Assembly (NCBI GenBank): GCA_037176905.1
Contig: JBBBWG010028500.1
Location: 1 to 53,362 of the forward strand
Source of the DNA: Azolla pinnata
Taxonomy: Eukaryota; Streptophyta; Polypodiopsida; Salviniales; Salviniaceae
Length of the DNA stretch: 53,362 nucleotides
Direction of reading: 5' to 3'
Numbering within the stretch: position 1 is the stretch's first letter; each line of letters starts with the position of its first letter. Of the stretch, positions 10,576 to 19,939 are shown one piece after another. Below the pieces are notes generated by a model. It saw only the letters and a program-made list of their open reading frames with translations, had not been told where the DNA came from and made no database searches. Made by a program: the position numbers and the translations under genes.

Positions 10576-12622
10576 CTATTGATAAAAAAGCCGCCAAAAT
10601 TATATTCAAACTATTTCTTAGTACACATAAAAGTGAATTTATTTATGTTCACATTACATTGGATTAGGTAAGGTGCGGACCTGCCCATTTCCTTGCCAAA
10701 CTCAACTGCTTTCTGATGAATGACTCCTCACAATACATTTCGTCGGAAGAGCTCATGCCAGATGCAACGATAAATAATCAACATGGGAACAACAAACTGG
10801 GCAAAGCACTCGGTGCCTTGGTCAAGCCGGAACTCTACAGTAAACAAACGGTTCTGAGCCACTAGACCTTAGTGTCTCCTCTCCTGCACAATTCTTCTTA
10901 TGCTCCTATTGACAAAATCGGCCCCTTGATAGAAGCCCCGATGAACTCGTCAGAAAAACGTTTTGTTGATCGGGCCAAACATGCGGACGTCACAATATCA
11001 TTCCTGTGTTCCCCTGTCTTGCTTTCCTTTTTGTCGCCGGGAAAACTATGATTGAACCACCCACGATCATGCATGCTTCTATGGAAGAGGTGGACCAACC
11101 TTATCAATGAACTGCAGCAATAGCGAATCTCTATGCGATCCGACGGACATACATTAGCATGAGCAGCTGTTGAGATCAATGCGATGCTTTTATGATGATG
11201 ATGGGGGCCCACTGAGCAGGATTGTGATGCTTTGATCGTTGCATACGAGTTCAGGACTGTCGTTGACGATGGATAAGTTTCTGAACTGTTGACGAAAGTG
11301 GTTGTTGGGTCCACGATTTGATTTTGCGTGCTACTAATTGATATAATTATGCAGAGATTAGTACTCTGCAAGGCTTGCGATGACAGATTGAACCAACACC
11401 CTTGACTTCTATTTAAAATAAAATAAGATTTACTCAATGTATTGACTTCAATGAGACAGCTCCGATCGATGTTCAAGAGTCAAATACGATCGAAGTCCCC
11501 TTTGGCAAACACAAAGATCTCGCTAAAAATCGGGTCAAGGAGTAGACGACAAAATAGGCCATGGAAATGGCCCATGCTTGTTAGGACTGGCAAAGGGTAG
11601 AAGGTGATGTTTGTCGCCTTTCATGTACGTACACAATCGTATGAGATCGGGAATCGGAAACCTGCAAAAGAACTGTACAAAATCAGTAGTGATATGCTTG
11701 AATAAAAGGTATAGCTCAGATGATGAAGAGTGCCAATCAGTAAAGAAAGCTTCAGCAAGCAAGAAAAGGTCCCATGGCAATTTGGGGCAAGCCAGAAAAA
11801 TGTACTTTTTGCTCAGATTGTGCATCAGCTTGTTGTGTTCATGTTGACCTTGATGCTGGAATGAGATTCTTTTGTGCAGGTTAAAAAGAAAAACCAGACC
11901 AGCCTCATCTATCTTCCTTCCTGTTTCTGAGCCAGTAAAGAAATGCATGGAAAAGCCAAATGGACTCATTCCAAATCACTGCATTGCATCAGAAAAGGCA
12001 GAAGAACTGTGAGGATTTTGGCATGCATTTCCAGTTCAAGCCAAGAACAATGCCCTTCCGATTTGATCGACAAAGAGACCGTCAGATGCTTGCGGTTTAC
12101 CCCACATTTTGTGGGCAGTTAAGGGATTTGGGCCCTTACCAGCTGCTTCCAAAGCACCTAAGTATAACCCCATAGAACATTCTGGGCATTGTCATTTCCA
12201 TTTGCATTCTTGATCTTCCAGATTTTGGCGAGGCGCTTATGGAGCGAGCATTCTTGGTGCTCTGCATCGAGCAAGGAACACCCCAGTGACATGGATTAAT
12301 GAGTGTAATTACACAGCCCAATTGAGTCTGCAATGCTGATGATCAGCACTCAGAAAGCTTCGTTAGCAGCGCATGCATCGTGGTGCACATGGGCTTCGTT
12401 TCTAGCAACATGGAAGCTGGGCTTGCAGAAATGTTGCAAAAGGAACAAAAGCGATGTAAAACCTCCGATTTATGCAATGAATATAATCAATACATAGTGC
12501 TGGCATTGGTATACAACAAGCAATGATTGTCACAACATGGGATAGAGTAGCACAGATGGTGCAGATCAGAACACATAAAATAGCAACTTACGGTTTTCCA
12601 ACGGGGGAACATCATCGAGTTC
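10576..12622. other. Intergenic; no recognised gene
   Basis: About 2 kb between the tRNA and the 3' end of the NPF transporter. Two minus-strand frames (10898-11476, 192 codons; 11535-11969, 144 codons) begin with ATG but have no recognisable domain, unremarkable composition and no obvious splice partners. The part nearest 12622 is probably the transporter 3' UTR. Confidence 0.4.
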
Positions 12623-15247
12623 TCATACGGAACTACTACCATTTTCGACGCATTTCGCTTCGGGCAGCCGTTCCTTCTTCTCTGGCCCGCGATCCCCATT
12701 CCCTGCCATCCGATCCTTCGTCATCGCCGCCATCTCTTCGTCGTCATCGGCGCCACCATCGCTCGCATCGGTGCTAGCCGCAGGATTGACGACGGCGTTC
12801 TTGTACGAGTACCAGTGCGAGGCGACGAGGAAGTAGAGGAGATTGACGCCGATGAGGCCGGCGACGATGTAGTAGTAGCGATCGAGGCGGGCGCGGTTCA
12901 GGTTGTCGTCGAGCCAGCTGAAGCGCCCGCGACCGGCCTTGAGCTTCTGGACGCCGGTGAGGATGACGACGCTGATGTAGACGCCGATCCCGCTGATCGC
13001 GGAGTTGATGGAGCCAGCGGTGCTTCTCATGCCCTCGGGAACCTGGTCATAGAAGAACTCAGCCTGGCCCACGCCGGTGAAGGCCTCGCCCACGCCCATC
13101 AAGCACAGCTGGGGCATCAACCAGAACACCGACATCGGCACCACTGCCCTCGGCTCATCGATCAGCCCGCTCTTCGCTGCGATCCTTCTCCGCTGAGCTT
13201 CCACGATCCCCGAGAGCACCATCGCGGCGATCCCCATGGCATAGCCGAGCCCTAGCCTCTGCAGGAACGTTATCCCCCTCTCGCTCCCCGTCACTCGCCT
13301 CGCATACGGCAGCACGACCTTGTCGTACAAGGGCAGCACGATCATGATCGTGAGCATCGGGATGACCCCCGTCGAAGCCGCGGGTATCTTGAACCCCGCG
13401 AACATGCGCCTGTCCATGGTGTTGGCTTGCAGCACCGAGAAGCCCGTCTGCTGCGACACCGCGAGCGTGTGCAGCATGCAGGCCAGCATGATGGGCATTA
13501 TCCTTATTATGATCTTCAGCTGCTCCACCTGGTGCACCGTGCACAGCCGCCATGGCCTCAGAAGCTTCCCATCGGCCCCGAGATCGCCCTCCTTCACTAC
13601 CGCCGCCTTGTCCAACGCGCTGAAAGGGGTGGGGTAGAAAATCAAACAATGTTGAGGACATATATCAGCCTTTTATCAGCCTTATGCGATCCGAAAGATT
13701 TCGAATCATGCCATGGAAGATGGGTTTTTTTTTCCTTATGGCGGGGGGGGCGCGAAGCAAACTTACAGAAACTGCGGAGTGTGGATATACTTCTCCTCTC
13801 CGCCGAGCCTGTCTGGCTCCACCTTAGGATCATACAATGCGTCGAGCTGCTTCGGGAGAGACAGCTTCCTCTTCCGGAATGCCGCATTGCATACCCTCGC
13901 TAGCTCCTTCAGCGGGCTTCCCATCGGTCGCTCGTATCGGTACAGCGGCGTTCCGAGGACGAAGAAGGCTATGGAGATGGCAGCCGCGATCGTGGGGATG
14001 CCGAACCCCATAGCCCAGCTCACGCTCTGCTGAACATACACCACCACCGTGGCGGCAAGCAGGACGGAGAGATAGATCCCCACAAAGTACCAGTTCGAGT
14101 AGCTCTGGAAGGCTTTCTTGCCCTCGGCGGTGTCCTGCTTGAACTGATCGGCGCCGAAAGGGTATGCCGAAGGGCGTATGCCGCCCGACGCGATCACGAT
14201 GAGGGCGAATGCAGAGTAGAGGAAGAGCAGCTGATATGTGGTAGGATGGGCACACTCTGATGCTGTTTTGTCGGTGGAGCCGGGAGGGCATGGCTGGGGC
14301 CGCAAGGAAGGAAGCGCTGCTGTTAGCACCAGAAATGACATGCCCTGCACACAGCACCATGGTTTTGTTCGCAACACGAGATCGAGGTATAGAGAAGAGG
14401 AACAGGAACAGGAGGAGACTTACCACCAGATTGATCAAGGAGCTGATGATCAAGGTGAGGTATCGTCCCAGATGCGCATCGGCGATGTAGCCTCCGACGA
14501 TGGGGGTCAGGTAGCAAGTGCCATTGCTGATGGTGAGGATGTTGAGGGCCACAACCTGGTTGAGATGGAACTCCTCGGTGAGGTACAGGATCATGCTGAA
14601 GAGGAGGCCGATGGAGGCGAGCTTGTCGCAGACCTCGTTGCCTGCAAATGTCCAAATGCAAAGCCTCATGAAGCCATGGAACCAGTTTCCACTTCCGGAG
14701 CTGCCAGAACATGCCGCACAGCGGAAGAAGAAGAAAGGATTTCTGGCTAGCTACAGATCAGTTTCCCACTTCCGAAGCTAAATGCCATGTCACACGGGCG
14801 CAACCAGGGCGGAAAACAGCAGAACAAGAAAGGATTTGTAGCTACATGTGAGCATCTGTGTCTGTACCAGTTTCCTCTTCCGGAGCTGCTAGCCATATCA
14901 CGCGGCGCAACAAGGGCGGAAAACAGCAGAACAAGAAAGGATGTCTGGCTATGTGTGAGCATCTGTGTCTATGCCTGTCTCTGTTGTCTGTGTCATGGTG
15001 AGTTCGGGGCCTTACCTAGAATGAATGGCATGGTTTTCCATCCTCCCGGATCCTTGGACCTGCCTTTCAGCTTGGACATGGCAGCTTGAAACCGCGCCTT
15101 CATTGCGGCTGATGCAGCAGCTGCCGCTGCTGATGCTGATGCAGAAGCTGATGCTGCTGCTGCTGGTGATGCTGATGATGATGATGAGAGCTTGCGTTCT
15201 TCGGCTATGGCGTTTCTGTTGTTGTTGCTGCCTGCTGCGGCTGCCAT
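12623..15247 (-). CDS. NPF/POT (NRT1/PTR family) proton-coupled transporter
   Basis: Twelve-helix major-facilitator transporter; members move nitrate, peptides, hormones or glucosinolates with protons. The substrate cannot be told from sequence. Exons: 15016-15247, 14424-14641, 13767-14344, 12623-13619, all GT/AG and phase-consistent, giving 674 residues. Exon 1 is a Ser/Ala-rich N-terminus (about 60 residues, encoded by trinucleotide repeats) leading into GGWKTMPFILG. Exon 2 has TM1-2 (GNEVCDKLASIGLLFS, GGYIADAHLGRY). Exon 3 has FGADQF and SYSNWYFVGIYLS. Exon 4 has the long cytosolic loop, QQTGFSVLQANTMDR, SVFWLMPQLCLMGVGEAF and the C-terminal helices. The TM1 proton-coupling motif, normally ExxE[K/R], reads EVCDK. 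An acidic, charged C-terminal tail (DDDEEMAA) follows. Typical family length is about 560-620, so both ends are extended. The start is the first ATG after the GAA tract. Confidence 0.92.
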
Positions 15248-15267
15248 TGGAGGGAGGTAAGCAGACT

Positions 15268-15440
15268 GAGAAGAAGAAGAAGAAGAAGAAGAAGAAGACG
15301 TACACACATACATACACGGATACATATACGGATACATATACGGATACATATACATACCTACATACCTACTTTGTACGTACGCATGGTACGTATATGACAT
15401 ATACATACCTACATACCTACATTGTACGTACGCATGGACG
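15268..15440. repeat. (GAA)n plus CATA/ACATACCT simple repeats
   Basis: GAA run about 15271-15298 in the probable 5' leader of the NPF gene, then GGATACATATAC units (15316-15347). A 40-bp unit containing TACATACCTACATACC and GTACGTACGCATGG then occurs twice, at about 15347-15386 and 15398-15437 (spacing 51 bp). Confidence 0.85.
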
Positions 15441-15496
15441 TACATATACGTACGTACATTATCTGCATGCACGCATATATGCGGTGGCATACGTAT

Positions 15497-15615
15497 GGCT
15501 AAACCCTAAACCCTAAGCGTACGTTAGGGTTCATGTCGGGTTTAGGTTTTCAGGTTTTCAGATGGGCTTTAGGGTTCTGGTAGGGTTTAGTTAGGGTTTA
15601 GGGTTTAGAGTTCAT
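15497..15615. repeat. Interstitial telomere-like repeats, inverted arrangement
   Basis: CTAAACCCTAAACCCTAA at 15498-15515, followed by degenerate TTTAGGG units in the opposite orientation (about 15528-15615, including GTTAGGGTTTAGGGTTTAG). Arabidopsis-type heptamers, about 250 bp upstream of the NPF start. AAACCCTAA is also the plant telo-box promoter element. Confidence 0.85.
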
Positions 15616-16463
15616 GGATAGAATGAATCGGCTCGAAAGGATTGGTTGTTGACATGCTAGCGCTCGAACGATCTGCCAATTGAGTTCCAGACCCAGGAAG
15701 ACATGTGTGTGCCTCGAGATTGTACAACTGCTTCCTTTCCACGTCTGACTTTTACGTACGCCTTGTTGTTAACTTTCCGAAGCTCATCTGAAGTTTCCGC
15801 CCCCTATCGGAGAGAGTTTCAGATCCCCACCTGATCGGATCATACACGCATTTCTTGGTCACTGACAACATGCGATGCGAGCATATAACTAGCTGTACAT
15901 TGGCGGGGGGTGATGCTAGCGCGTGTTTCCCTCGAGGGGGGACACTTGCAAGTGGCCTCCCTTTCTCGACTGCGAATCCAATGTACATACATACCATGCG
16001 TCATCGAGATCGTATGAATGCGATCAACATGCTAGCACATGCCTTGCTTCTCAAAGCAAGCACATGGTGTGCGTCGCATCAATGTCCCTAGTTGTCTACC
16101 TCAGAACAATCTGCTCTATGCTCTACACAGTAAACATGTGAAGAAGGCAAATCCTACATCGATGATACCTAGGAGTGGCATACATTGAGTTGGCTACAGA
16201 AGCGATTACTTAGTTGTATAGAGAGATGGCAATGGCTAACTGAGAATACAAAGGCATGTAGTCGCTCAAATCTGGCGTCGTGTATCGGATCGACCGAGGA
16301 ACTATATATCATCACAATCTTCGCCCGAGTTACTGCGATGATCAAGTCAAGGCCTTTGAAAATGTAAAGAAACCCCGACAGCAAACGTCGGAAGAGCGAC
16401 TAAAAAAACTACAAAGAACCTTGGACGTTCCCTCGGATGATTCCGAGTGAACTAAGACAAATG
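15616..16463. other. Intergenic; no recognised gene
   Basis: Spacer between the divergent NPF gene and PPR gene B. Only short frames without motifs. Nothing supported. Confidence 0.4.
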
Positions 16464-16605
16464 ATCCTAAACCCTAAACCCTAGATCCTAAACTAAACCA
16501 TAAACCCTAAATTATAGACACTTAAAACCCTAAACCTTAAACCTTAAACCCTAACCCTAACCCTAAACCCTAAACCCAAACCTTAAACCTAAACCCTAAA
16601 CCCAG
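16464..16605 (+). repeat. Interstitial telomere-like repeats (CCCTAAA with CCCTAA variants)
   Basis: Degenerate array of CCTAAAC units, a mixture of heptamer CCCTAAA and hexamer CCCTAA, with point variants such as CCTTAAA. It ends about 125 bp before the start of PPR gene B, so it is promoter or 5' leader sequence of that gene. Confidence 0.88.
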
Positions 16606-16729
16606 CCCGAGCCATTCTGCAGACGTACCGAAGAGAAGATGTTCCTTCCCAATCCTGTGGAGCAGATGGGTCGTGCACTTCTGGTGCGCCTGAGCACACG
16701 ATGAGGAGCAGACATAGCCACAACTCTCC

Positions 16730-18739
16730 ATGGAGGTGGGGATGGAGAAGGAGAAGAAGAAGAAGGAGAAGGAGAAGGTGAAGGAGAAGGAGGAGAAGGA
16801 GAAGGAGATCAAGCCCCGGGACGTGCGCACAATCGTGGGATTGCTCAAGGATTGCGCCAGACACAAGGACGTCCATGGCGGCTCCGCACTTCATGCCCAT
16901 GCCATCAACGCCGGGCTCCTCGAGAAGAGCCCCCGCATTGCCAGTGCCGTGATCAGCTTCTATGCTAAATGTGGTATCCTTTCCAAAGCTCGGCAAGTGC
17001 TCCACGAGCTCCCTGTTCAGGACGTAGTTTCTTGGTCGGCTTTGATCGCAGGGTATGCTCAACATAACCGAGGCCACGATGCTCTGGCGTGTTTCGAGCA
17101 CATGCAAAGGCGGGGCATTGCTCCCGATGAGATCACTTTCACATGCATCTTGAAAGCTTGTGCTGCCATCGGGGCCGTCGACATGGGCAAGCGAATCCAT
17201 GAGGAGGTTGCCAGCAAGGGTTCGTTGCAAAACAATATCGTGCTTGGCACTGCCTTGGTGGATATGTATGCCAAATGTGGGGCGCTTAACAGAGCTCAAC
17301 AAGTTCTCGAATCTCTGGCGACGCGAAATGTGGTCTCGTGGTCTGCTCTCATTGCAGGGTATGTCCAACATGGACGATGCGATGAAGCTCTTGATAGTTT
17401 TGCAAGGATGTGTAGGGAGGGTATCTCTCCTAATGAGTTCACCTTTGCCTGCATCTTGAAAGCATGCGGTAGCATAAGACGAATCGAGAAGGGTGAACAA
17501 ATTCACGATGAGATTGTTGGCCAGGGCTTGCTTAAGAAAAGTATAGTGCTCGGCACAGCTTTGGTGGATATGTATGCAAAATGTGGGGAGCTAGCAAAGG
17601 CAGAGCTTGTGCTCAGCCAGCTCCCGGTTCGTGACACTGTCTCTTGGAATGCACTCATTTCGGGGCATGCCCGACAAGAACATGGCACAGAGATACTCCA
17701 GTTTTTCTCTCAGATGCAAAGAGAGGGCCTGTCTCCTGACGTGGTTACCTTCATTTGCATTCTCAAGGCATGTGGCATTGTTAGAGACGGTGACAAGGGC
17801 GATCAAATTCATAATGAGATCATTAACACGCAGTTTTTGGAAAAAAGCGTATTGCTTGGCAGCGCCTTGGTGGATATGTATGCCAAATGCAGCATGCTCG
17901 AGAAAGCATATAAGGTGCTTGAAGAACTTCCTGTCCGAGATACAGTTGCATGGAATACATTGATTGCAGGCTACGCCCTGCATGAACGGGGGCATGAAGC
18001 ATTGAATTGTTATGTGCATATGCAAAGAGAGAGCCTCTCTCCAGACGAGATCACCTTTGCCTCGCTTTTGAAGGCATGTGGTAGAATAGGAGCTATTGAC
18101 AAGGGCAGACAAATTCACAATGAGATTGCTGGTGCTGGGCTATTGCAAGACAATGTCATGCTTGGAACTGCCTTGGTGGATATGTATGCCAAATGTGGCG
18201 CACTTGCACAAGCTCAGAAAGTTCTCTTTAGGCTTCCGTTTCAGGATACAATATCTTGGAATGCATTAATCACAGGGTATAGTCGAGAGGGGGAGTTTCA
18301 TGATGTATTAAGATGCTTTAGGCAAATGCAGAAGGATGGTCTCATTCCAAATGAAGTAACATTTTTATGTGTGTTGAATGCATGTGCTCGTACTGGGAAA
18401 TTGGATGAGGCCAAGATGCACTATGAGACAATGAGAACGAACTATGGTATCACGCCCAAGTTGGAACACCATGCTTGCATGGTAGTGGTTTTCGGATGTT
18501 TGGGGCAGTTTGACAAGGCCTTGTCTGTGATCAAGGCAATGCCATCTTTGGACGATCCTTCGCTTTGGCTTGCGCTGTTGAATGCATGTAAAAAATGGGG
18601 AAATGTGGAGGTTGGAAAATTGGCTTTTGATCAGGCGATCCAACTAGAAAAGAATCTCAGTGCGGCTTATGTTCTTATGGCTAACATGTGTGCAGCTCCT
18701 GGTACGAAAGACAGCATAAAACTAGTAAAGATGGGTTGA
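16730..18739 (+). CDS. PLS-class PPR protein B (E-type, no DYW), intronless
   Basis: Predicted RNA-binding protein of 669 residues. Residues 1-27 are a Lys/Glu run (KEKKKKEKEKVKEKEEKEKE) encoded by a GGAGAA microsatellite, where a transit peptide would be expected. A short lead-in (IVGLLKDCARHKDVHGG) and five P-L-S triplets follow, with S motifs VISFYAKCG, LVDMYAKCG (three times) and LVDMYAKCS. The E-type region has EHHACMVVVFGCLGQF, WLALLNACKKWGNVEVG and AAYVLMANMC. The last 13 residues (PGTKDSIKLVKMG) depart from the IYAAAGMQEDAEKIE ending of its neighbours, so the E2 end is shortened. It is first of four same-strand PPR genes. Long antisense frames over it are shadows. Confidence 0.92.
   Translation: MEVGMEKEKKKKEKEKVKEKEEKEKEIKPRDVRTIVGLLKDCARHKDVHGGSALHAHAINAGLLEKSPRIASAVISFYAKCGILSKARQVLHELPVQDVVSWSALIAGYAQHNRGHDALACFEHMQRRGIAPDEITFTCILKACAAIGAVDMGKRIHEEVASKGSLQNNIVLGTALVDMYAKCGALNRAQQVLESLATRNVVSWSALIAGYVQHGRCDEALDSFARMCREGISPNEFTFACILKACGSIRRIEKGEQIHDEIVGQGLLKKSIVLGTALVDMYAKCGELAKAELVLSQLPVRDTVSWNALISGHARQEHGTEILQFFSQMQREGLSPDVVTFICILKACGIVRDGDKGDQIHNEIINTQFLEKSVLLGSALVDMYAKCSMLEKAYKVLEELPVRDTVAWNTLIAGYALHERGHEALNCYVHMQRESLSPDEITFASLLKACGRIGAIDKGRQIHNEIAGAGLLQDNVMLGTALVDMYAKCGALAQAQKVLFRLPFQDTISWNALITGYSREGEFHDVLRCFRQMQKDGLIPNEVTFLCVLNACARTGKLDEAKMHYETMRTNYGITPKLEHHACMVVVFGCLGQFDKALSVIKAMPSLDDPSLWLALLNACKKWGNVEVGKLAFDQAIQLEKNLSAAYVLMANMCAAPGTKDSIKLVKMG
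16744..16806 (+). repeat. (GGAGAA)n microsatellite inside PPR gene B
   Basis: GAAGGAGAAGGAG tract that encodes the Lys/Glu-rich N-terminus of PPR protein B. Confidence 0.85.
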
Positions 18740-19939
18740 CTTTGCAGATTAGTATGTCACGAGATATGGATTGTTCACAAAATGCAGAAGCTCAAATACA
18801 AGATCCATTTGGGAGTTGTATTACTCCATTCGAACAGACACATGCCTATTTGGCTGTCATGATTGGTTTTGCATCTCTAATCACAAAATGAGATGCTAAA
18901 CCAAAATGAGGGGATTACGGCTGAGGCTTACTTATGTTGAAGATGCAGGTGTATTTTGATGAGCTATGATAATGTGTTACATACGAGCCATCTTATTATT
19001 AGCAACAGCATACAAATTTCCCTCAAGCCAGTTGAACAGCTCATGTAAATTTGTATTAAATGTTTAACATTCATGGCATGCCCAATGGGGCGTAATCCGG
19101 TTTCTGACGTTTTTGAGGCTTCTAGAAGCCTACTGAGTTATCATTTTTGGGACACTCATCCAGGCCTTTTGGATAAGTAAATTAATTTCGACTCTTTGAA
19201 TGGGGGTGAGTAATCTTAGATGGTTATTGCTCGAGGTTAGAACTCGGTAATTTAAAATCAGTATGGCACCCTAGGGTCTAACTATCTTTACTATCTTGTC
19301 TAATCAGAATAAATGCATTGGTGGACGAGGGGATGGCTTGCTGTTGTGCAGGAGGATCTAAAGTCGGTTTGGTATACTTCGTGTTTGCTTCCTGATACAA
19401 GTGCCTGATAAGACCATTATATAGAGTTTTGCTCGTTACGAAATTCAAATTGGCTTACACTGCTAGTGTGTTAGATTCTCATTCCATGCTTTCTGAATTG
19501 CTCAGCAAAGGTATTCTTACATATGCTTCTTTAGAAATCTGTTTTCATGAATGAGCGAGGTACAAGGTTTGACATGATGAGCAACGGGATCGTCACAAGC
19601 AATTTACAGCACGGTTATCATTCATTTTTCTGGTATGTGGATGAGAATAAGGCTGCGTATTGATCCTTACCTTAGATGTCAGTTTTGGTTTACGTCATGT
19701 CATGTGGTCGTTGATTCGTTGAATTGTTGTGGGTCTGTGTTGTATGTTTTGGTAGACGATGGCTTTAAAACTGAGGAAGCTCAGGATCCTCACCTGTATA
19801 AATGATGGCGAGAGCATGATCATCAGCGAGATTTGGTGAGCCAAATTATCTCTTGAAACTAACATTCAGAAGAATATCTGCTGATTTCCTTCTGGCATGG
19901 GGAGGACGCAACGCTGCACTTAATTGAGCAGAGAGGCAG
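18740..19939. other. Intergenic between PPR genes B and C
   Basis: AT-richer spacer with no frame longer than about 70 codons that looks coding. It should hold the 3' UTR of gene B and the promoter of gene C. No telomere-like tract is present here. Confidence 0.45.

Noticed and set aside
15650..15700. tRNA-like D-arm/anticodon remnant (CCAATTGAGTTCC)
   Set aside because: I could not form an acceptor or T arm; the resemblance to a tRNA is limited to a dozen bases.
16589..17506. 305-codon antisense frame over PPR gene B
   Set aside because: Exact antisense of a gene with clear PPR motifs; its only striking part is poly-Leu/Phe from the GGAGAA repeat.
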